64,000 nucleotides of DNA from assembly GCA_973895155.1 (NCBI GenBank), contig OZ316893.1:28210001-28274000 (forward strand), in the 5' to 3' direction. A program made the position numbers and the translations under genes. Below the pieces are notes generated by a model. That model saw nothing but the letters and a program-made list of their open reading frames with translations, was not told the DNA's origin and searched no databases. Shown here one piece after another: positions 54,281 to 64,000 of this stretch (the first letter of the stretch is position 1; every line of letters begins with the position of its first letter). Source of the DNA: Marsupella aquatica (taxonomy: Eukaryota; Marchantiophyta).

Positions 54281-55010
54281 CACTAGTAGAAAATAATGTA
54301 TTTTATGACGGAAACAATGACTATTAATCAGGTCTTTTTAACAAAACAATGACGCAATCGTTCTTGTCTTTCCAGACGCGTCACAACAGACATTTTGGTC
54401 ACGGTCCTTTTGGACAAATGACGCTAAAAACATGTGGTCATTTCATACTATCCTAAATGACCATTTTTATGATATGGTCATAAATGCTGAACGGTCCAAA
54501 ATGACTACACAAATCACCATCGACGGTCAATTGCCGTTGACCGTCGACGGTCCCCGTACCCAATCACACAACAACACGTGGCAATAAAAAACAAATAACA
54601 TTGGTCATTTTGGACTTGTCCAAAATGATGTACATTATATAACAAATCAAATAGTGACACGTGGTTCAAAGAGTATTCACCATGTGGCAATATATTTGCG
54701 TCATTTTAGACGTGTCCAAAATGACTATGGTATAAACAAGTCATATTGAGACACGTGGTTCAATTGGGAGGAGGCACGTAAAGATACACATTAGTCATTA
54801 ATGACATGTCTTGAATGACATAAAGTGAGTCATAGTGGACTTGTTTATAATGACCATGAGAACGGTCATTGAATATGTCATTCTTTGAATCATTTAGTCT
54901 ATGTCTTTAATGACCAGAGTTGAGTCATATTGGTCACAAAGATAGTTGTGGATAATGACCATTACATCAGTCATTCTAGCCAGTCATTCAGGTGAAGTAT
55001 TCAATGATTT
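54281..55010. repeat. Subterminal repeat region of C2
   Basis: Many short copies of TCATTTTGGAC and ATGACC occur in both orientations, several as palindromes: TCATTTTGGAC-TT-GTCCAAAATGA near 54604, a GACGGTCAA/TTGACCGTC pair near 54523, and a TCATTTTAGAC/GTCCAAAATGA pair near 54702. In En/Spm such repeats bind TnpA. There is no gene here, nor at 55011-55342. Confidence 0.75.
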
Positions 55011-55342
55011 GGAGAAATTCAAATTTAAGTGATCATGATAGATAAAACTTCATGTCAATCAAAAATCATACATTACAAAGCCATTCAATAGATTTGCTGA
55101 ATGAAAACTTAAAGAAACATTCTATATATATCACAAATCCAATTGACATTCATACAAGATACCTTCATAAGTCTCACAGTAACTATTGAACTCAATGCAA
55201 ATTTATGAAACAAAACTACATTGACATCAATAATATTAGATTGTCAATTGTTACAACCTGACATACCAATCACTCTGCATGTTTATAGAAAAACAGAGCT
55301 CTCATTCTATCATGTCTAGTGTTTCTTGACAGAGTGCTATTT

Positions 55343-58200
55343 CTATTGCTTCTTAAGCAATCTAGAGTTCCATAGGGCATTCATCCCTTTCACATCAGAT
55401 AATTTAGACTGGTTCTCCCCTGCATTGGCAAATGACAATGCCACATCTACAAACACTTCAATCACATGCACTCGCAAGAAAGGGCTTTCAAAATCTGCAC
55501 AATGAAACTTATCTTCTCCTGGTAGCCCTGTCACCTCACCTTCTGCCACTATCATGGAATTGTCCACAACGCTCTTCATCTTCACCAAATCTCCTCTTGC
55601 AAACTGTGAACAACACATTTTGTTAAAAATGCAATAAACAGAAATTGAAAGATAGAAGAACACTCAAATCAAACACACATTTACCTTTGCAATGGGGTTA
55701 GGAGACTGCATTGGTTTCTTCTGTGCAGGTGATGCATTTGCTGAGGATCCTTTCTTCCTTTTCTTCTTTCCCTTTCTAGTTGATGGAGTGTCATCCTGCT
55801 CACTTGGAATAGGAGTTTCTTTTGGCAACTCAGATGATTCTGGGGTTACATCTGGTGTCAGCTGATTTGACTTATCCTCTGGCAACTGAAAGGCATCTGA
55901 AATGGCTTCTTTGGGCAACTTAGATGGCAAAAGGTTCACTTCCAATTCAGTTTGCTTCAGAGAACTGTTAGCTGTGTCAGTTGGTCTTCCCTACGACACA
56001 GGAGGCTCCCCTAAAGATGCTGTCATAAAACACACACAAAAGAAATGCATAAACAAACATGTATACACCAGCAACATATAATCACACTAAAAACATGCAA
56101 GAACATTATAAACATGCAATGACATATACACATCACAATAATTACATTGAATGGACAGTGTATACATGATAGAGAATTTTACCTTCATTATCACCTGAAA
56201 AAGTAAGAGATCGCTTTCTACTACCTTGTTTGGTAGCTGTAGTCAACTTACTGTGACTAGTTACAACTGTTGGAACTTGTGCATTACTGGTGTGATGTGC
56301 CATCCACGTAGTCATCATGTTTGTCAACTCTCTCACAGTGCCTTTCAACTCAGCAACATCCAATTTCACAGCCCCAATGGCAGTGATCTCTTCTTTTGAA
56401 TGTGGGGTCTGTAAATGAACCACAAACCAACACAACATTCTCACTGTCAAACTTACAAACGACACAACACTCTGTCAAATGGAGGGGTTCGTACAAATCA
56501 AATTGGTATGACAATACTCACAGCTGATCCATGTCTGTTTCCTCGCCCCAGTAAGCTAGCACTTTTACCCTCCCCACTTGCCAATGATGGGCTCACCTTT
56601 GCTCCCACAAAACTACCAGTCTAACCTTCTGCACTTGCCAATGATGGGCTCATTGTCACCTTTGGCAATGAACCCTGACTACCATGGTTTTCTTTCAGGT
56701 CAGATATACCTGGGCTTGATCCTCTCTTCTGCTTCTGTTCAAACACACAATGAATGAGAATCACAGAGTCTATTTTCATCAAGATTCACAAACAAGACAG
56801 AATTGATAGTGAAAATGATACAGGCCACAATTTACCATTCTCTTTGCTGCTGCAACATGCCCTCCTCTTCCAAAGTGAGAGGTATCTTGCACTCGTGCTC
56901 TTTTATCAGTCATCTGTTTACTCAAAGATATCAATGCTGGACTGGTAAAATGAGATACCAAAGCTGCCCATTTCTTTGGATCAACACCAGATGGCCCAGG
57001 TTTGGTTGGATCCTCATTGCAAACTTTCTTCCAGTAAACATGCATTTTATGGCGCTCTCTCTTCAATATGCCACGACAATGACTCTGGAATTTGGTCTTA
57101 ATAAATTCCCCACCCACATACTTCCACTCAGCTGCCATGTTATTCCACACTGTGGTTGTATGAACTTGTGGATGATCAGTCCATTTTGGCTTTGATACAT
57201 CAAAGACTCTGAGTACGTTGCCACGAAGTTCCTCCAGCCAGTATTGTTTGTTGCCATCAGAATCATCAATATCATTGTCATAAATCTGCATTTCACAGAC
57301 AATGTCAATTCATAACTCTGGAATTTATGCAGAGTCCAAGTTTTATACACACAACAACAAAGAGGATCAGATTTGTCTAAATCTACATTCAAAAAAAGTA
57401 CAATACTCACTTTAATGTGTTTGGGCAAATCTCCATGATCCCTTCGTTGTTTGGCAGTATTATCAAACTGCTTCTTAGCATGCCTTCGTTCCCTGCGCAT
57501 CTCAGAGGCCCCGCCTGCAATGCACACACATGCATTCAATCAAAAAATATGTACATGATTGAAAAGTTGAGCAAATGCTCTTTCATATGCATGACGAGCA
57601 GATTGTGTATTACCTGAAGATCCTCTGGAATGTAGTACATCAGATTGACCTGATCTGCCTTCAGATGCTGATGGAACCACTAAACAAACACACAACACCA
57701 AAGCACTTCAATTAATTTCATTTCCAAGTAGAATATCAACTTCCAAACACACCTGAAAAGTAGAACAGTACAATCCACTCACTTTCATATAAGAGTCCAG
57801 TGTCTGGGTCTTTCCAACATCTCACCAGCCCACCTCCACCAGGCCCAGTCTTCTTAGGACCACGATTTTGTTTTTGTACCTACATCATGGACAACGTAAG
57901 CATATCAACATATAATTTGAAAAAGGGACAAGGATCCCTTCCTATTAGGATGATGAAGTTCAAGCATTACCTGTTGTTCACTCTCTGGTTCTGACCCTCC
58001 AATGTCAGAATCCTCAGTGTCATACTCAGAAGGAGAACCATAGCCATCATCACCACACTCTGCCATGTTCACCTTGGTAACTTCTGATAGTCTAGAGCTC
58101 CTCCTCTTTGGCAATGTTTCAATTGAAGTACCTTTCACCAAAGCAGGCTTTCCTCTCTCTCGTTGTACATGTGTGGTTGGGCCTCTAAGGAACAAAGCAA
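55343..58200 (-). CDS. TnpA-like (Transposase_24-type) gene of C2, multi-exon
   Basis: On the minus strand a chain of exons joins with consensus splice sites, for example introns 57286-57410 (GTGAGT...ATGCAG) and 55604-55684 (GTAAAT...TTCACAG). In order: acidic stretch with RRSSRLS and SEYDTEDSDIGGSE; RGPKKTGPGGG; RRERRHAKKQFDN; a domain around WNNMAAEWKYVGGEFIKTKFQSHCRGILK to VDPKKWAALVSHF that resembles plant Transposase_24; a helical segment (VAELKGTVRELTNMMTTWMA); a Lys-rich tract (GKKKRKKGSS); and a C-terminal domain (GDLVKMKSVVDNSMIVAEGEV) ending at 55343. I see no stop inside the exons. In En/Spm the partner protein binds subterminal repeats. The first exon is not identified and may have been separated by A4. 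Confidence 0.65.
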
Positions 58201-58581
58201 TCATCAACATACACCAATGCAGATCAAACATACATGCAAAATGAATCTACAACACCGAAACACTAGTACTTATGTACAGGATCCATACTAGTATGAGGCC
58301 AATCTGGAATATGAAAACAGAACATGAACCTGACAACTTCATCTACTAAATCAGATTTGCAACAGACATATTAACACACACATCAGCATGCAGCCTGGCC
58401 CCAATCCTAGATCATGCATAATTTTGACATTATGCTCTATGTTCCGCTTTCGGGCCTCCTCATAAGGATTCACAGAATGTGACAACCCCTACAATCTTCC
58501 TTTCACAGGCTGCATTCACCAACTGCACAAATGGGTAAACCATTAGTCTGATTTTATATATAGTCCATACATGTAGTCCAT

Positions 58582-59493
58582 TGTGGTGCGTCCCATGGCT
58601 CCCTAAACCCAAGAAACCCCCCAGCTCAAGCCGATTCCCGCAGGTTTCGCGCTTGGCGAGGCCGTTTCCGCGGCTTAGCGGCATGGGACGCTGCTAACCT
58701 TCTACTACTACTGTTAACATTTTACACACATATACTGGACAGATCCTTCATCGGGTCATGAGATACGTAGCCGGCCTAATCTAGGCCTTCCCCTATCTTC
58801 CCCTCCGTCTTGTTAGGTATGTTTGGATTTCGCCGCCGGAATGATCCCCAATAGGCTTGGTTAAGCCGCTAAGACCTCTCTCAGCTCGACACATCCAACT
58901 CTCACTCCCCTGCTTACTTTCCTTCCTTCTGGTTGATGTGGGCACTCTTCACACAAGTTAATGCGACACACAAATAGCAAAATGACTCATTCTGACTGAG
59001 TCACACCATGCACTTGCCATACAAACAGTACATCTCATACACAAGCTCTACGAACTAAGCCGTGAGGCCAACTCTATTCAGCTCTTAGGCATGAGGAAAC
59101 ATGAATATACACAAGGGTCACTGTATGACTAACCGAGAGCTTCTCGTACTACTTGATCCCAGCCCGGCTGGTGCAAACTAAAAACTTGCTAAAGAAGAGG
59201 CCCTGAGCTCCCCGCTGCCCAGGTACTTATCCTGGTAGTGGATCCGCCATTCTTTGCATCGTAAGCCTAATCTACCTAACAGTAATCTACTTGCTCGAAT
59301 CTACCTATGTACAGCAAGGCAGGAGCACAAGTGTTGCTCCTACCAGTGGAACCGCAATCCCACTAAGCTAAGTGTCAGGGCCGCTCCTGGTCCTGATCCT
59401 AATCCTAAACTTGGAGATCAGCGCCCGCCCTGCCCACTCACACCTCCTCCCTCCACGTCCGCCCTCCCTAAAAGGAACGGCGCCCTTGCACCG
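58582..59493 (-). other. Non-coding 3' region of A4
   Basis: 912 bases, collinear with 23852-24763 of A1 with scattered differences. The hairpin block lies at 58828-58841 with one base changed. There is no gene. Confidence 0.75.
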
Positions 59494-62400
59494 TCACGAC
59501 ACCGGTGGAGGATCCTTAATGGACGCCCCCAACGCTTCCTCCTCAGCCACTGCCGTAGGTTCATTCTCTGACAGATTACCTGCCCTTGACTGAGTCAACT
59601 CTCCATCGGCCTGACTGGGTCCACCATCGGCGTCGGCATCGGCTCGGGAATCGGTTACGGCCTCAGCCTCGGCTACGGTCTCCCCGGCCTGCTCAAGAGG
59701 CGGATCTGGAATACCGGCCTCATTACTGAGTAGTTCGGCTTGGGTCGCACCACCCCCACCTGTGATGATAGCGGGATCTATTGCCGTATTCATGCCGGAG
59801 GATGGTGCTGGTTCTACCTCCTTGGTCACCACGGCTTGTGGAGTCGGATTACTCCTTGACCCTGAAGGTTTCCGCTTTTTCTTCTTTTCTGGTTTGGCAG
59901 CTGGTCCCTTCCCCTTCCCACTTACTTCCGGCACTGGTACAGGTGGCGCGGCTTTTTCTTCGGCCAGTACCACTCCTGGTAACTTGGTTGCCCCAATTGG
60001 AGTTGGGCCTGATGAAGATAAGCACTTAAATACTGCGGCTTGTTTCTTCAGCCGCTCCGTTTGGTTGTCGGCCCGCCGCTGGAGGTTCTCCATCTTCCTC
60101 GTGATTTCCTCCAACTCCTCCTGGGTCTCATCCAGGTCCTTGCACACCTCCTCTAGTTCCTTCTGGGCTTCCTCCCGTTCTTGTTTCAAGGTAGTCCTCT
60201 CCTCCCGGGTTGCTCTTAGCTCCTTGTCGAGCTCTGCAATGATGACAGACTCCATCTGGTTCATCTTGGCGTAAGTCTGATCGAGCATCTCGTCCTTCTC
60301 CCTTAGGTCGGCCTTGAAGCTGGCCGTCAGGGACGCAAGCTCCTGCTGCAGCGCCATAATCCCTTGATAGGATTTCCCTAACTCGGCCTCCTTCTGCTCA
60401 AGGGCTCCGCGGATTTTCTCGAGCTCCCCCTTCAACGCCCATTCCTTTCTTTGGGTCTCTGCCATGGCCCGGCTGTTGGCTGTTATGTGGGCCTCCTCTG
60501 TATTCTTCAGCTCTTGCTTCCACTTCTCCCTCTCTTTGATCGTGTCGGCCAACTCTCCCTGCGTCTGAGTCAGTTTATCCTTGATATTCTGATTATCAGC
60601 CTGCGCGGTGTCCAACTGCCCCTGCATGATGTTCAGCTCATGCCGTTTAATCCGCAGTTCATCTTGGGCTTTCTTGGCCGCCCTTAGATCTTCAATCTCG
60701 GCTTCCATCCTCCTAAGCCGCCGAATGACCTCGTCCTTCTTGCTTCTCTCTAAAGCCACCGCTTCTTCTAATTGGTGCTTCTCCAACTGCTCCCTATGGA
60801 AAAAGGGTCCTACCTCCAACTCCTCTCCAAAGATGCCGAGCGCAAGTTCCCCACACATCTCACCATACTCCATGGCTCTATTCTTAGCGTAGGTGGAGTA
60901 AGTAGAAGTGATCGGCATTGCCCATCGTGGCCTCTGCTCCCAAGCCGTCTTGCGGATCTCTTCAATCGTGGCTAGAGGTTTGCTTCCTTTTTTGGCTAGC
61001 CGCCTGATGTCCTCCGGCCAATCTCCTCCTGGTAAATCCTTTTCCCTAGCCAGGGCTGCCTCCTCTTCCTGCCTGATTCGCTCCTAAAATTCTTGCACCG
61101 TCTGTTTTATGCCGTCAAAGCTCGAGGGAGCAACATCTGGTGGGGGAGACTCAGGGCTACTCTGCTGGTTGGGGTCCCCTCGCACTACCCTTGGAAGTGT
61201 GGGGACAAACCGGCCACAGGTCCTTACTCCTGGAACGTGATGGTCCGACCCATAGCCGGAATTATCATGGCTGCAGTCCTCCACTGCCTCCTCTACTTCT
61301 TGGACGTCCGGCTTCTCCCTCTCCTCTTCGTCGGTAGGAGCTTCAGGCAATTCTGCCTCAGATTCGGAGCTTGAGATTCCCACATACATTCGAACACCTG
61401 GCTTGGATTCCGGCTTGATTCTCTCCTTGTCTCCAGCAAAGGGGTTTTCTCTTGTGAGCCGGTGTAGGCCTACCTCTGTAGTAGTGTCCTGCATTGTTGC
61501 CGTTGCCGTTGTTGTTGCCGATGCCGATTTCTTTTCTTTCTCCAGTAGTTTCAGCAGACTCTGCATGCCTGGTTGCTGCATCAGCAAGTCCTCCTTCCTG
61601 GGCCTAAACACCTGCTCGATTGTAGGGCTAACAGGTGGTTGAGGCTTCTCAGCCAACGGCCTCGGCGTTGGAGCTTCCTCGGGTGCCCTTACCTGCAGGG
61701 GAAGTACTGGGGCAAAAGTCTGACCTCTGGCATACCGGCACAACAGCGGCATGTGATAGCCAAGCCGCGACACGCTCCCCATGCCGATTACCTGCTGCTC
61801 CTCCTTTAAGATCTTCTTCAATTGGTTGAGGAGGTACCCGTTGTAGTCCCGGCTTGGGTCTGGCCTTTCTGCCAGATAGACCTGTGCCTTGCCGATCTCT
61901 GCCCTCGGCAAGTTACAATGCATGGTCACCCGCAAGAAGTCGATCATCTCTCCTATGTGCGGGTTTGTGCAGGTGTTCCGGAAGAAGCCATTCTTCGTTG
62001 ATGGCCCGGGGAACGACCGGAACTCCTTGTCAGGCAAGGTCTTCCTGGTATCAACTTTGGTCTTATTGCCTATCGGCAAGCCAAACACTTCGGCAATTAC
62101 CTTGGGAGTAAGATAGAAATCCTTCCCATATATTCTCGTGCAATTGGTCTCGGGTTCCCATGACCCCACGAATTCTAATAGGTCTGACTCCGGTACCTCC
62201 GGCTTCAGCCATGGTAATCTTACAAAGGCCTCTAAGCCGGATCCGGCCATGAAGCCTTGGTACTTCTTGGTCTACATGGCCGTAAAGCATGCATCCTCCT
62301 CCCGTGCAAAATGTAGTTGCACCTCCACCGGTAGGGTTGCCGCCCAGCCCTTCCAGGTGTCATCCCTGGTTGGAATGGCCTTGATGGGATCGACCTCCTC

Positions 62401-63129
62401 CTCTTCGGCTTCTCCCTGCCTCCTGCTCTGCTGCTCGGCTGGCTTCTTTGGTGCCGCCGACCTCGTTCTTTTTTCCGGGGTGGCTTCATCGTTGACGGCT
62501 CCCTTCCTCTTCATCTCTGCTGCCGTGGAGGTTTCTCCTAGCACCGTTGCCTGGGTCCACCTTTCCGTGCTACCCTTTAATTCCCAGTGTATGTCGTTGC
62601 AGTTCTTGATGGCCTCTCGGATGCCGACGACGCTGTCTTTGCAAAACAGAAGATCGTCGAGTTGATTGGAGGTAGGCGTCCACAGGAACTCGTCCTTGAT
62701 GAGTTCGCCTCCTAAGAAAGCCGTCTTTTGCAGCTCCCACAATCGAGCGAGCTCCTGCCGTTCTCGAGCTGCCCTTTCTGATTCCTCGTCCTCGTAAGTC
62801 TTGATGTACTCAGTTGCCCGTTCGAGCAGGCATCCCCAGAAATGTGCCGCTTGATTGATGTTGCTCATACCCTCCTTAGGTCGATCGTCGGTATCTACTC
62901 TCTCCCCGAGTGCTTGCCTAAGCAGTTGACAGTAGTTGGCCTCCCGTAGTCGTCTGCCTAGTTCGTGCTCGCAAATGAGCCACCATCTCCTGCAAGCGCT
63001 CCTTACCCCTCTCCTTTGCCGGTCCTTCTTCCCGTTGATCCTTCCTAGCCGCCGACGCTTAACGCGCCCTAACCCTAATCGAGTTTTCACCCTCAGCGTC
63101 CTTACCTCCGGCCTCGGCCCGGGTTCCAT
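59494..63129 (-). pseudogene. Family A coiled-coil protein gene (A4), two TAG codons only
   Basis: One frame of 1,211 codons plus stop from ATG 63129, interrupted only by TAG at 62272-62274 and 61084-61086. A1 has CAG at both sites, so each is a single C-to-T change. The N-terminal domain has AAHFW near codon 97. The LPW...FGLP domain spans about codons 300-420, with NGFFRNTC and KAQVYLAERPD. Pro-rich and acidic segments follow, then a heptad-rich coiled coil of roughly 250 residues (codons 785-1040), a Lys-rich patch (KKKKRKPSG) and an acidic tail. There is no DDE, RT or protease motif. It fits a structural, Gag-like or DNA-binding role, but nothing proves one. Confidence 0.78.
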
Positions 63130-63244
63130 GGTTGCCCCTAATGGTTTATATTTTTCTTGTTTTGTCCCTATACTAAGGTGTTCCTAGGGTGCCTTCCTGC
63201 TTTACCCACTTAACTGGCCGAGTGATTCCTGTCTAGGCATCACA

Positions 63245-64000
63245 CCACTCACGCCTCCTCCCTCCATGTCTGCCCTCCCTAAAAGGAGCAGCCCTCCACC
63301 ACCGTCATTGCAGCGGTGGCTGATCCTCAATGGATGCCCCCAATGGTTCCTCCGCAGCCACTGCCGCAGGCCCGTCCTTTGACAGATTACCTGCCCCAGA
63401 CTAAGTCAACTCTCCCGTGGCATGACCAAGTCCACCCTTGGCTTTGACTTCATCTTTGGCTTTGGCTTCCCCGGCCTGCTCCAGTGGTTGACCCGCCACC
63501 ATGGCTTCATCAATGGTTGTCCCGGCCTCGGCCTTGCCATCCCCGCCTTCTAGGATAGTTGAAACCTCTATTGTGACCTTGCCTGAGGCCGCTGAGGCCG
63601 GTGCCATGCTCTCCTCCTTGGTTATGGTGCCCTGAGAAGCCGCGTTGCTCCCTGACCCGGAAGGTTTTCGCTTCTTCTTCTTCTCTTGTTTGGCAACTGG
63701 TCCCTTCCCCTTGCCAATTATCTTTGACACCCGCGAGGGTGCCGCGGCTTGTCTTTCGGCCAGTACTACCCCTAGCAACCTTGTTGCCACAATTGGAGAT
63801 TGAACTAGTGAGGCCAAGCACTTCAACACTGCAGCTTGTTTCTTCAACCGCTCTGTTTGGTTGTCGGCCCGCCGTTGTAAGTTCTCCACCTTCCGCATGC
63901 TTTCCTCCAATTCCTCCTGCGTCTTGTTCAGATTCCCGTGCGCCTACTCTAGCTCCTTCTGTGCTTCCTCCAATTCCTTTTGTAAGGCAGCCCTCTCCTC
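63245..64000 (-). pseudogene. Family A element A5, 3' coding fragment
   Basis: Reading leftward from the window edge, this encodes the end of the coiled coil (ENLQRRADNQTERLKKQAA-type wording near 63850), the Lys-rich patch (KQEKKKKRKPSG) and an Ala/Glu-rich tail, stop at 63401, followed by 156 bases of 3' sequence that stop at the A4 border. A TAG near 63945 breaks the frame. It is more diverged from A1 and A4 than they are from each other, so it represents an older subfamily. Confidence 0.7.

Larger units (their letters stand above)
54281..58581. mobile_element. CACTA element C2, left end
   Basis: It starts CACTAGTAGAAAATA, the standard terminus of plant CACTA transposons, followed by about 700 bases of subterminal repeats and then a minus-strand TnpA-like gene. 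The 3-bp target would be AGG (54278-54280). A4 interrupts it at 58582, and the other terminus and tnp2 gene lie outside the window. It is a separate element from C1 because its terminus points away from the C1 tnp2 gene. Confidence 0.8.
58582..63244 (-). mobile_element. Family A element A4, complete ends
   Basis: 4,663 bp on the minus strand, from TGTGATGCC (63244) to GCACCACA (58582). Flanks are TCCAT on the left and CCACT on the right, so no target duplication is visible. The right flank is another family A copy (A5). Mismatched flanks fit recombination between two A copies or later deletion. It holds the best-preserved family A gene in the window. Confidence 0.8.

Overview
The window contains no recognisable host gene. 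All 64 kb reads as transposable elements nested in one another. CACTA (En/Spm-type) transposase genes with consensus GT-AG introns, Ty3/gypsy elements with a TGGCGCC...GGGG primer-binding site, and a LINE whose ORF2 has a zf-RVT-like tail together point to a large, repeat-rich land-plant nuclear genome. The species cannot be fixed from the sequence. All family assignments were made by eye from motifs.

Layout. (1) 1-1270 is the RNase H/integrase end of one Ty3/gypsy element (H). It is joined at 1271 to a 5,679-bp block that reappears, apparently identical, at 13434-19112. (2) 5559-19112 is a complete Ty3/gypsy element, G1. It has two 1,391-bp LTRs, a PBS, gag-protease, pol, and an unusual extra module between pol and the 3' LTR. 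That module encodes an accessory protein and a second retropepsin-like domain. (3) 19113-25746 is a family A element (A2, minus strand). It is cut by a second, complete family A element (A1, 20072-24763, plus strand) and is cut off on the left by G1. (4) From 25747 to 54280 runs an old CACTA element (C1) whose tnp2 gene is split by four insertions visible here. These are A2, a family B pair (B2 25989-33955, itself split by B1 26484-30507), a LINE (34419 to about 41560), and a second Ty3/gypsy element G2 (42254-52242, minus strand). (5) At 54281 a second CACTA element (C2) starts with CACTAGTAGAAA and carries a multi-exon TnpA-like gene on the minus strand. (6) 58582-63244 is another family A element (A4) with a 1,211-codon frame broken only by two TAG codons. 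A fragment of a further copy (A5) runs off the right edge.

Families A and B are the most interesting part. They are 3.9-4.7 kb long, start TGTGAYGCC and end CA. A1, B1 and B2 are flanked by 5-bp duplications (ATTTC, ATGAA, GACTG). No LTR or reverse transcriptase is visible in any copy. Each carries a single long gene for a protein with an FW-containing N-terminal domain, an LPW...FGLP domain and a long coiled coil, followed by about 0.9 kb of non-coding 3' sequence with a shared TTCCGGCGGCGGAA hairpin. They are either protein-coding solo LTRs of very large retrotransposons or an undescribed short-TIR element class. The G1 accessory module encodes what looks like the same LPW-type domain, so three element types in one window share it.

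Order of events from the nesting: C1 came first. A2, B2, the LINE, G2 and C2 then inserted into C1. A1 and G1 inserted into A2, B1 into B2, and A4 into C2. Many premature stops differ from a sister copy by C-to-T or G-to-A changes, as expected of methylated, silenced repeats.
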